A stretch of DNA of 6,352 nucleotides, from positions 1 through 6,352 of the forward strand of contig SLLW01000438.1 of assembly GCA_007133875.1 (NCBI GenBank). The letters are read 5' to 3'. The notes beneath the pieces are model-generated. The model was not told where the DNA came from, did not search any database, and worked only from the letters and a program-made list of their open reading frames with translations. This document shows positions 1 through 5,376 of this stretch, piece after piece. The position numbers were made by a program, and so were the translations under genes. The DNA comes from Balneolales bacterium (lineage in GTDB: Bacteria; Bacteroidota; Rhodothermia; Balneolales; Natronogracilivirgulaceae). Position 1 is the first letter of the stretch, and each line of letters starts with the position of its first letter.

Positions 1-64
1 GGAAGCGCAGTGCGATGGCTGCAAGTATCAGTATCGTAAGGGCGATTATCCGATGCTTGTTCAT
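1..64 (-). CDS. N-terminus of a membrane-anchored or exported protein, cut by the left edge
   Basis: The minus strand is open from an ATG at 64 to the window edge and encodes MNKHRIIALTILILAAIALRF. This is a short basic start followed by a hydrophobic stretch, so a signal peptide or N-terminal membrane anchor is likely. A second in-frame ATG at 73 would add MQI. I prefer 64 because the MNK-plus-basic-residues opening resembles the next gene upstream, which begins MNKRKKK. No Shine-Dalgarno sequence is visible before either start. The gene lies downstream of the 224-residue protein on the same strand, about 195 bp away, with a hairpin between them, so separate transcription is likely. Only about 21 residues are visible and no function can be given. 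Confidence 0.5.
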   Translation of the reverse strand, partial: MNKHRIIALTILILAAIALRF

Positions 65-183
65 AATCTGCATGATTTTAGAATCTGGTTTCGGAAATTA
101 AAAAAACTACGAAGAGAGGCTGTGAGTAGCAGCAAGCCAAAAATGTCACAGCTACATCCACGCTTTAACAGAAGCACAAAATA

Positions 184-217
184 GGGATTAATGATACCAG
201 ATAAAAAAGTTAATCCC
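184..217 (-). terminator. Possible terminator hairpin after the 224-residue membrane protein gene
   Basis: GGGATTAA (184-191) and TTAATCCC (210-217) form a perfect 8-bp inverted repeat around an 18-base loop. Read on the minus strand, the second arm is followed by TATTTTG, a weak T-rich tail. It sits 42 bases past the stop codon of the gene ending at 259, which suits a terminator. The long loop and interrupted T run make it a weak one. A small competing stem, CCCG/CGGG, lies at 215-227. Confidence 0.35.
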
Positions 218-258
218 GTGTTCCGGGTGCGTTATGGAAATCACATGTTCCGGGGGGA

Positions 259-933
259 TCAGGGCGCACCGAATGTGTTGGTAGCTTTGTATGCCGCCTC
301 GGACGGATCCCAATAGATGACTATATCGTCACTGGCACCCATACCATTTTCATCAAGCATAACGATTTCGATCAGCTGCACCGGTTTTTCATATAGTGCG
401 TCATGCTCGTACTCCTCCATAACAAGGGCATAACCGTTTTCGGCTGGAATCTGGTGAATGAGGCCCGTACCGTATTCGTCCTGAATGGATTCGCGCCCAA
501 TGGTCAAAATCGGGTAGAGCGAGCGGTCGCGGGTTTCGTATACCACCAGGTTGCGAAAGACATGGGTGAACCCGAAATCGGAGAGGGAACGGTCGAGTTC
601 CGGCAGAACGGGGTCTGTGGCGATGAGTACAAAATTGGGAGCGGAGTTAGCATTGATATCCCTGTCAAGGATAAGCAGACGAAAATGATCGGGCAATCTG
701 CTGTTGATGGCTTCCTGATCCAGATTCTCGTTTCGATACCATCGGGAAACAGTTTGAATGACCGGCTGGCCTTCGTAGTTGAACGCATCATCCGGAGTGA
801 TTTCCCCGGTATGGGTTAGCGGGCCGGTTCGTTCCGAATAGAAGTGATACGCCAGCCATGCGCCGCCGACAATCACAATAAACAAGAGTAGAAGGAGCAG
901 TAAGGGCCGGTTTTTCTTTTTTCTTTTGTTCAT
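259..933 (-). CDS. Membrane-anchored protein of unknown function, 224 residues
   Basis: I do not recognise this family. Residues 1-9 are strongly basic (MNKRKKKNR). Residues 11-31 form one hydrophobic segment with seven consecutive leucines and then FIVIVGGAW. This predicts a single N-terminal anchor with the remaining ~190 residues outside the cytoplasmic membrane. No lipobox cysteine follows the hydrophobic segment, so it is probably not a lipoprotein, and uncleaved anchoring fits better than secretion. The outer part is acidic and mixed, with aromatic-rich strands such as HVFRNLVVYET and DDIVIYWDP near the end. There is no cysteine and no obvious catalytic motif. The ATG at 933 is the natural start because the basic/hydrophobic signal begins there; no Shine-Dalgarno sequence is visible. 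It is divergent from the DUF4168-like gene, with an inverted repeat 37 bp upstream of its start. Confidence 0.75.
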   Translation of the reverse strand: MNKRKKKNRPLLLLLLLFIVIVGGAWLAYHFYSERTGPLTHTGEITPDDAFNYEGQPVIQTVSRWYRNENLDQEAINSRLPDHFRLLILDRDINANSAPNFVLIATDPVLPELDRSLSDFGFTHVFRNLVVYETRDRSLYPILTIGRESIQDEYGTGLIHQIPAENGYALVMEEYEHDALYEKPVQLIEIVMLDENGMGASDDIVIYWDPSEAAYKATNTFGAP

Positions 934-966
934 TCGCAGGGATAGTGGGTTCCTATTGCCGGTATT

Positions 967-995
967 ATTTTACAACATAATCGGGAATTGAAAAA
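967..995 (-). promoter_or_regulatory. Weak promoter-like elements for the 224-residue membrane protein gene
   Basis: On the minus strand TAAAAT (967-972) resembles a -10 box, and TTTTTC (990-995) lies 17 bases further upstream as a poor -35. An alternative Bacteroidota-type -7 reading is TATGTTG at 973-979. Both lie within the inverted repeat at 970-1022, so a protein bound there would probably affect this gene. The assignment is tentative. Confidence 0.2.
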
Positions 996-1022
996 CGAAA
1001 ATAATTCCAGATTTTGTTGTAA
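970..1022. repeat. 20-bp inverted repeat (18 of 20 paired) in a divergent spacer
   Basis: The left arm TTACAACATAATCGGGAATT (970-989) pairs with the right arm AATTCCAGATTTTGTTGTAA (1003-1022) at 18 of 20 positions. The mismatches are at 978/1014 and 984/1009, and the loop is 13 A-rich bases. No T run follows either arm closely enough for a classical terminator, and two divergent genes start on either side. It could be a two-fold operator, an RNA hairpin in one of the leaders, or a remnant of a small mobile repeat. No target-site duplication is evident. Confidence 0.7.
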
Positions 1023-1090
1023 CTATTTTTCGAGCATCATTTTAAGATAAATATACCGGAAAAGTGCTGAAAGATACCCATATTGTTGGT

Positions 1091-1104
1091 TTTACTTCGG
1101 TAAA
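1091..1104 (+). other. Small hairpin with a UUCG tetraloop
   Basis: TTTAC-TTCG-GTAAA gives a 5-bp stem closed by C(UUCG)G, an unusually stable RNA tetraloop class. It would lie in the 5' leader of the DUF4168-like mRNA if transcription starts upstream of 1091. The stem is short and could be chance in AT-rich DNA. Confidence 0.3.
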
Positions 1105-1197
1105 TGAAAATTTGAGGTTAAATTCGGGATTTTCAAAAAATAATTTTATGTTTAATCTGTTATATGCATTTGTAAATATATTTAATTACCAAATCCC

Positions 1198-1203
1198 AGA
1201 GGA
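1198..1203 (+). promoter_or_regulatory. Shine-Dalgarno-like sequence that decides the start at 1208
   Basis: AGAGGA lies four bases before the ATG at 1208. It is the clearest ribosome-binding site in the window, where the other starts lack one. It supports 1208 over the in-frame ATG at 1064. Confidence 0.55.
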
Positions 1204-1207
1204 ACAT

Positions 1208-1729
1208 ATGAATTATCCATGGATTGCCAGATGTACAGCGGCGCTTCTTTTTGTTTTTATGGCCGTGTCGGCGCAAGCGCAGTTTGAGCAACCCCAGCAA
1301 CCAGCACAGGATATCCCGGAAGTATCAGATCAGGAACTTCAGGTATTTGTTGATGCATCCATAAAAGCACAACAGATTCAGACCGAAGCACAGATGGAGA
1401 TGATCGGTATTGTGGAAGATGAAGGCCTGGATGTTGAGACCTACAATGAAATTATGCAGGGAATGCAAATGGGCCAGTCTCCGGAAGATCTGGAGGTGAG
1501 TTCCGATCAGATCGAAAGATTCGAAAAAGCATCAGAAATGATTGGCGAAATCGAACAGGAAATGGAAGGAGAGCTCATATCTGCCATTGAAGACGAAGGT
1601 ATGAACCTGGATCGCTATGAGCAGATTTTTACTGCCATTCAGACCGATCCCGAGCTTCAGCAAAAAATGCAGCAAATGATTCAGAACGCCCAGATGCAAC
1701 AAGGCCAGCAGCAACAAGGCGGGTTCTGA
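1208..1729 (+). CDS. Secreted DUF4168-like protein with two tandem repeat units
   Basis: The 173-residue product starts with a classical signal peptide (residues 1-24, hydrophobic core AALLFVFMAV), with likely cleavage after SAQA. The mature protein is therefore periplasmic or exported. Residues 39-88 and 97-146 are two copies of one helical unit at a constant offset of 58 residues: F47/F105, A50-S51/A108-S109, EDEG at 70-73/128-131 and Y79/Y137 all coincide. The pattern (VSDQELQ.FVDAS, then ..EDEGL....Y..I) is what I know from DUF4168-type proteins, whose biochemical function is unknown. The C-terminal tail (about 150-173) is rich in glutamine and methionine and ends QQGGF. The product is strongly acidic and Met/Gln-rich overall, with its only cysteine in the signal peptide. 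The start at 1208 is chosen for the Shine-Dalgarno sequence and the signal peptide. The gene stands alone, followed by its own terminator. Confidence 0.82.
   Translation: MNYPWIARCTAALLFVFMAVSAQAQFEQPQQPAQDIPEVSDQELQVFVDASIKAQQIQTEAQMEMIGIVEDEGLDVETYNEIMQGMQMGQSPEDLEVSSDQIERFEKASEMIGEIEQEMEGELISAIEDEGMNLDRYEQIFTAIQTDPELQQKMQQMIQNAQMQQGQQQQGGF
1322..1645 (+). repeat. Internal two-unit protein repeat within the DUF4168-like gene
   Basis: The two units span about 1322-1471 and 1496-1645, separated by a short linker. They are recognisable at protein level (shared EDEG, AS, F and Y positions) but not as DNA repeats, so the duplication is old. Each unit carries the acidic turn EDEG-L/M before a conserved Tyr. 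Confidence 0.65.
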
Positions 1730-1775
1730 TTCATCATCCATACGTGCTCTGATTAACGTTTAATGTAGTATCTAT

Positions 1776-1815
1776 AAAAGCCTGTATACTCCCCGGTGAG
1801 TTGCAGGCTTTTTTT
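1776..1815 (+). terminator. Intrinsic terminator between the convergent DUF4168-like and glycosylase genes
   Basis: AAAAGCCTG (1776-1784) pairs with CAGGC plus the following T's (from 1804). The inner stem ACTC/GAGT flanks a CCCGGT loop. The right arm runs straight into seven T's (1809-1815), the classic form for plus-strand termination. On the minus strand the same hairpin is followed by TTTTATAG, so it may also stop the glycosylase transcript ending at 1824, less strongly. Confidence 0.85.
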
Positions 1816-1823
1816 ATGGCGGT

Positions 1824-2435
1824 TTATTTCGCCGGACTTGTCCATGGGGATGATGCGATCCTGAAACGCCATGGCAAGTCCGCATCTTCTCCGGCATAAT
1901 CAATGCCGACCCGCGGAGAGGTGACGATATCTTTGGGTGATGGCGACTCGCCCGGGACCGGTTCCGTCAGCCAGATAACACCCCCGTCAACAGGTGTGCC
2001 GTTATAGTCACGGGTTATGCCAAGCGCCTGACTCACCAGTCCGGGCCCACCAGCTGTATTTCGCTTCAATTTTGCATGTTTGCGCCGCTGGAGAATGGTT
2101 TCCTCGCCTTCACAAGGCAAAACGGCCCGTATCAATATGGCGTGAGGCACCCCGGCCGGACCTGAGATAATATTGAACAGGGTATGGATGCCGTAGCACA
2201 AATAGGTATATGCAATGCCACCCGGCCGGTAGAAAATCTCTGTCCGCGGTGTGCGCTTGCCGCCATAGGCGTGTGAAGCCCGGTCGGTGAGTCCGTCATA
2301 TGCCTCCGTTTCGACAATGATGCCGGCTGTTGTTCTGCCACCAATATGGGTCCATAACCGGCATCCCAGAAGATGACGGGCAAGGTCGGTAACCTCCCTG
2401 TCAAGAAAAAACGATTTGGGCAGCCTGGTAAACAT
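1824..2435 (-). CDS. mpg: Alkylpurine (3-methyladenine) DNA glycosylase, AAG/MPG family
   Basis: This enzyme removes 3-methyladenine and other damaged purines from DNA, the first step of base-excision repair. The 203 residues match the usual length of bacterial family members. Compared from memory with human AAG, VETEAY at 41-46 holds the catalytic glutamate (E44, equivalent to E125) and a base-stacking tyrosine (Y46/Y127). H55 matches H136 and Y78 matches the intercalating Y159. N88 in FNIISGPAG matches N169, and R103 in HAILIRA matches R182. GGPG at 128-131 and a C-terminal SPRVGI...WRF complete the pattern, so the enzyme looks intact. The ATG at 2435 begins MFTRLPKSFF, the expected N-terminal edge; no Shine-Dalgarno sequence is visible. 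It is divergent from mutS with 202 bp between starts and convergent with the DUF4168-like gene. Confidence 0.95.
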   Translation of the reverse strand: MFTRLPKSFFLDREVTDLARHLLGCRLWTHIGGRTTAGIIVETEAYDGLTDRASHAYGGKRTPRTEIFYRPGGIAYTYLCYGIHTLFNIISGPAGVPHAILIRAVLPCEGEETILQRRKHAKLKRNTAGGPGLVSQALGITRDYNGTPVDGGVIWLTEPVPGESPSPKDIVTSPRVGIDYAGEDADLPWRFRIASSPWTSPAK

Positions 2436-2473
2436 GAGGCAGTTTTTGTTCTGATTTTACGTGTAGCTGGTTT

Positions 2474-2501
2474 ATCTTATCCGGCAGTATTGATCTTTCA
2501 A
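2474..2501 (-). promoter_or_regulatory. Candidate promoter for the DNA glycosylase gene
   Basis: On the minus strand TTGAAA (2496-2501) and TAAGAT (2474-2479) are separated by 16 bases, a fair match to a housekeeping sigma promoter. The expected start site would lie roughly 30 bases before the glycosylase ATG. The -35 element falls inside the palindrome at 2493-2506. If this organism uses the Bacteroidota-type sigma factor, the real elements may differ. Confidence 0.4.
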
Positions 2502-2517
2502 AAGATAAAAATATAAA
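2490..2517 (+). promoter_or_regulatory. Candidate promoter for mutS
   Basis: TTGATC (2490-2495) and TATAAA (2512-2517) are spaced by 16 bases. A transcript from here would carry a leader of about 110 bases before the mutS ATG. The elements interleave with those of the opposite promoter, so polymerases at the two sites would compete. Confidence 0.4.
2493..2506. repeat. Palindrome ATCTTTCAAAAGAT in the shared repair-gene promoter
   Basis: ATCTTT and AAAGAT form a perfect 6-bp inverted repeat around CA. It overlaps the -35 elements proposed for both divergent genes. A wider pair, TTTATCTT (2471-2478) and AAGATAAA (2502-2509), shares the right half. TCAAAAGAT at 2498-2506 recurs exactly at 2534-2542. 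The arrangement would suit an operator, but AT-rich DNA gives such matches by chance. Confidence 0.45.
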
Positions 2518-2637
2518 TCAGTCGAAAGCGATATCAAAAGATCCGTTCTTTAATGGCGTCAGAATTGGAATTGCCATACGGGTACCCTTTTCAACAGTCG
2601 TGGTCCGGGCAGCTATCCTGGCCAAACATAGCATCAT

Positions 2638-5334
2638 ATGGTCAAAAAAGGCGTTGGTAACAAAAAGAAGGAAACCACACCACTGATGCGGCAGTATCAG
2701 GAGATCAAGGAGCAGTATCCCGGAACGCTTCTTTTGTTCCGGGTGGGGGATTTTTACGAGACATTTTCCGACGATGCGGTTACCATCAGCCGTGAACTGG
2801 GTATTACTCTGACGCGTCGCAACAATGCCGGCGACCAGACTCCGCTGGCCGGATTCCCGTATCACGCATTGGACAGCTATCTGCCGAAACTCGTCAAAAA
2901 AGGACACCGGGTAGCCGTCTGTGACCAGTCGGAGGATCCGGCACAGGCCAAAGCGGCCGGCCGCAAACTGGTCAACCGGGAAATTACCGAAATTGTCACC
3001 CCCGGTGTGACCCTCTCCGACAAGGTACTTGATCGGAATCACAACAACTATATCGCCTCACTGCATTCATCGGGCGACAGATACGGATTAGCCGTTGCCG
3101 ATATTTCGACCGGGGAGTTTGCCGTTTCCGAGCTTGCCGCAAAAGATCTTCGGGAAGTGCTGTCTTCGTTTTCACCATCCGAAATATTGATGAGCAAAAA
3201 AGGGAAGGTCGCTGTACCCGAATGGCTTGCTGAACACAATATGACCTGGATGGAGGAGTGGATCTACGAAGGACAGTATGGGTATGATCTGCTTCTGGAA
3301 CATTTCCGCACCCACTCTCTGAAAGGATTCGGTGTCGAGGAGCTGGAGACGGCGCATGTCGCGGCGGGCGCTCTGCTTCACTACGTACGTGAAAACCAAA
3401 AGGCTTCGCTCGGGCATCTCCGGTCGATGTATGCCTTTGAGAACTCGGGCTTCATGATGCTCGATCCTTCGACAAAGCGGAATCTGGAACTTATGACCAG
3501 TCTGCAGCAGGGGGGCAAGGAGGGAACGCTGATCTCCATTCTGGATCAGACCGGTACTCCAATGGGAAGCCGGCTGCTGCGGAAATGGCTTATGCGTCCG
3601 CTCAAGGAGCTGGATGAGATACGCAACCGGCTCAAGGCGGTCGAGGTACTTCATATTCGTCATGACCTTCGTCAGCTGCTTCGTGATATTCTCAAAGAAA
3701 TTGGTGATCTGGAGCGTCTGGTTTCGCGCATATGTGTGAAACGGGCCAATGCCAGGGAACTCAAACAGCTGCACGACTCCCTGTCAAAAATTCCTGCCGT
3801 TAAAGAGGCGCTGGCGGACCTGGAAGAGCCTATGATGGTCGCGATCCATGACGATCTCGAGATTCTTGGTGAGCTTCAGGAGCGTATAGATGCAGCCCTG
3901 GTGGATGACCCTCCGGCCGGTTTACGGGATGGCGGTTTCATCCGGGAAGGGTACTCCGGTGAGCTGGATGAAGTCCGGGATATCGCACGGAATGGAAAGG
4001 AGTATGTCGCCCGTATCCAGAAGGAGCTGGTAGATCGAACCAAGATTCCATCTCTCAAACTGGGTTATAACAAAGTATTCGGATATTATATCGAAGTTAC
4101 CAACGCACATAAGGAGAAGGTGCCGGACGATTTTATCCGAAAACAGACTTTGGTCAATGCCGAACGGTATATCACACCGGAATTGAAAGAGATCGAGGAG
4201 AAAATCCTTTCGTCAGAGGAGCGGAGCCAGGTCATGGAGCAGGAGTTGTTTCAGAAACTTCTGGATTATGTGGCGGAACAGGCCGGGCTCATCCAGCAGA
4301 ATGCCGATGCCCTGGCCAGAATCGATTGTGTTCAAAGCCTTGCCGAAGTTGCATACCGGTACAACTATGTGAAACCAACCGTGAATGACGAAACGGCTAT
4401 TACCATACGTGGTGGCCGTCACCCGGTTGTTGAACGGTCACTGCCGCAGGGCGAGCCGTTTATTCCCAATGATATCACCCTGGATACCGAAAAACAGCAG
4501 ATCCTGATGATCACAGGCCCCAATATGGCCGGGAAAAGTATCATACTGCGACAAACCGGTTTGATTGTACTGCTGGCACAAGTAGGTTCGTTTGTACCGG
4601 CCAAAGAAGCGGAGATTGGAGTGGTCGATAAAATTTTTACGAGAGTCGGCGCATCAGACAACCTGGCTGCCGGGGAAAGCACGTTTTTGGTAGAGATGAA
4701 CGAAGCGGCCAATATCCTGAATAACGCCAGTCCGAAATCACTCATTCTACTTGATGAAATTGGCCGTGGTACAAGCACTTTTGACGGATTAAGTATCGCC
4801 TGGTCGCTGGCTGAGTATCTGCATAATCAACCATCCGTTGCGGCCCGAACCCTGTTTGCGACCCATTATCATGAGCTGAATGAACTGGAACAGCTATACG
4901 AACGCATAGTGAATTATAACGTTCAGGTTAAGGAACACAAGGGAAAGATCATTTTTCTGCGCAAGCTGGTGCGTGGAGGTGCCGACCACAGCTATGGAAT
5001 CCAGGTGGCGGCCATGGCCGGATTGCCCGAACTGCTCATTCTAAGAGCGCGGGAGATCCTGGGTAACCTGGAGTCGCACAGTCTGGATGTCACACAATCG
5101 TCCGGAACCCTGGAAAAAGGGGCTTCTGCAAAAAAGAAGGCTGCAAGAAAGATGGTGCAGAATGTCGATAAACAACCCCCGATTCCGCAAATGTCCCTCT
5201 TTCAGTCGGAACTGGACCCTCATCTGGAGACCGTGAAAAATAAGCTGGAGGGGGCCGATCCCAACCGTATGACACCGGTGGAGGCCTTGATGCTTCTTGC
5301 CGAACTCAAACGCCTGCTGGATCCGGGTCATTAA
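2638..5334 (+). CDS. mutS: DNA mismatch repair protein MutS
   Basis: MutS recognises base mismatches and small loops and starts methyl-independent or MutL-dependent repair; it works in the cytoplasm as a dimer on DNA. The 898 residues are full length. The N-terminal mismatch domain has the Phe-X-Glu wedge (F39-Y40-E41 in GDFYETF). The clamp/core block contains GYNKVFGYYIEV (476-487) and QTLVNAERYI (503-512). The ATPase has Walker A GPNMAGKS (627-634), the signature ASDNLAAGESTF (672-683), Walker B LLDEIGRGTSTFDG (704-717) and the switch region THYHEL (742-747). A basic, Ala/Lys-rich linker then leads to QMSLF (851-855), a beta-clamp-binding motif, and the C-terminal TPVEAL helix. These features and the lack of an Smr domain exclude MutS2. 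An in-frame stop at 2629-2631 leaves ATG 2638 as the first possible start; no Shine-Dalgarno sequence is seen. Confidence 0.98.
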   Translation: MVKKGVGNKKKETTPLMRQYQEIKEQYPGTLLLFRVGDFYETFSDDAVTISRELGITLTRRNNAGDQTPLAGFPYHALDSYLPKLVKKGHRVAVCDQSEDPAQAKAAGRKLVNREITEIVTPGVTLSDKVLDRNHNNYIASLHSSGDRYGLAVADISTGEFAVSELAAKDLREVLSSFSPSEILMSKKGKVAVPEWLAEHNMTWMEEWIYEGQYGYDLLLEHFRTHSLKGFGVEELETAHVAAGALLHYVRENQKASLGHLRSMYAFENSGFMMLDPSTKRNLELMTSLQQGGKEGTLISILDQTGTPMGSRLLRKWLMRPLKELDEIRNRLKAVEVLHIRHDLRQLLRDILKEIGDLERLVSRICVKRANARELKQLHDSLSKIPAVKEALADLEEPMMVAIHDDLEILGELQERIDAALVDDPPAGLRDGGFIREGYSGELDEVRDIARNGKEYVARIQKELVDRTKIPSLKLGYNKVFGYYIEVTNAHKEKVPDDFIRKQTLVNAERYITPELKEIEEKILSSEERSQVMEQELFQKLLDYVAEQAGLIQQNADALARIDCVQSLAEVAYRYNYVKPTVNDETAITIRGGRHPVVERSLPQGEPFIPNDITLDTEKQQILMITGPNMAGKSIILRQTGLIVLLAQVGSFVPAKEAEIGVVDKIFTRVGASDNLAAGESTFLVEMNEAANILNNASPKSLILLDEIGRGTSTFDGLSIAWSLAEYLHNQPSVAARTLFATHYHELNELEQLYERIVNYNVQVKEHKGKIIFLRKLVRGGADHSYGIQVAAMAGLPELLILRAREILGNLESHSLDVTQSSGTLEKGASAKKKAARKMVQNVDKQPPIPQMSLFQSELDPHLETVKNKLEGADPNRMTPVEALMLLAELKRLLDPGH

Positions 5335-5362
5335 CATCCATGTTATCGGAAAGTGCGTTCCG
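5332..5362. other. Two small hairpins in the convergent gap after mutS
   Basis: TAACAT-CC-ATGTTA (5332-5345) begins at the mutS stop codon, and CGGAA-AGTGCG-TTCCG (5347-5362) follows at once. Neither is followed by a T run, so neither is a standard intrinsic terminator. In a gap of only 42 bases between convergent genes they are the only candidates for ending the two transcripts. Confidence 0.25.
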
Positions 5363-5376
5363 GTGATCGCTGACAG

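Larger units (their letters stand above)
1023..1207 (+). other. AT-rich leader and promoter region of the DUF4168-like gene
   Basis: This stretch is clearly more AT-rich than the flanking genes. The frame of the downstream gene stays open back to an ATG at 1064, but the upstream 48 codons look like noncoding DNA and precede a good signal peptide, so I treat them as leader. TGCATTTG at 1165-1172 matches the Bacteroidota -7 consensus TAnnTTTG except at the second base, but no convincing upstream element accompanies it. Whether transcription begins here or further upstream cannot be settled by reading. Confidence 0.4.

Noticed and set aside
403..819. 138-codon open frame on the plus strand opposite the 224-residue membrane protein
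   Set aside because: It has no recognisable domain or start signal. The opposite frame shows a clear N-terminal anchor, so this one is antisense shadow.
970..1022. Insertion-sequence end or integrated mobile element
   Set aside because: No transposase gene, target duplication or second copy is visible in the window. A regulatory or leader hairpin is the simpler reading.
2518..3042. 174-codon minus-strand frame across the mutS promoter and N-terminus
   Set aside because: It lies opposite strongly conserved MutS domain I and covers the shared promoter region, and its protein resembles nothing I know.
3172..3774. 200-codon minus-strand frame inside mutS
   Set aside because: It is antisense to conserved MutS core sequence with no start signal or family resemblance.
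2638..5334. MutS2 (recombination-suppressing paralogue) as an alternative identity
   Set aside because: The Phe-X-Glu mismatch-recognition motif and C-terminal clamp-binding motif are present, and there is no Smr nuclease domain.
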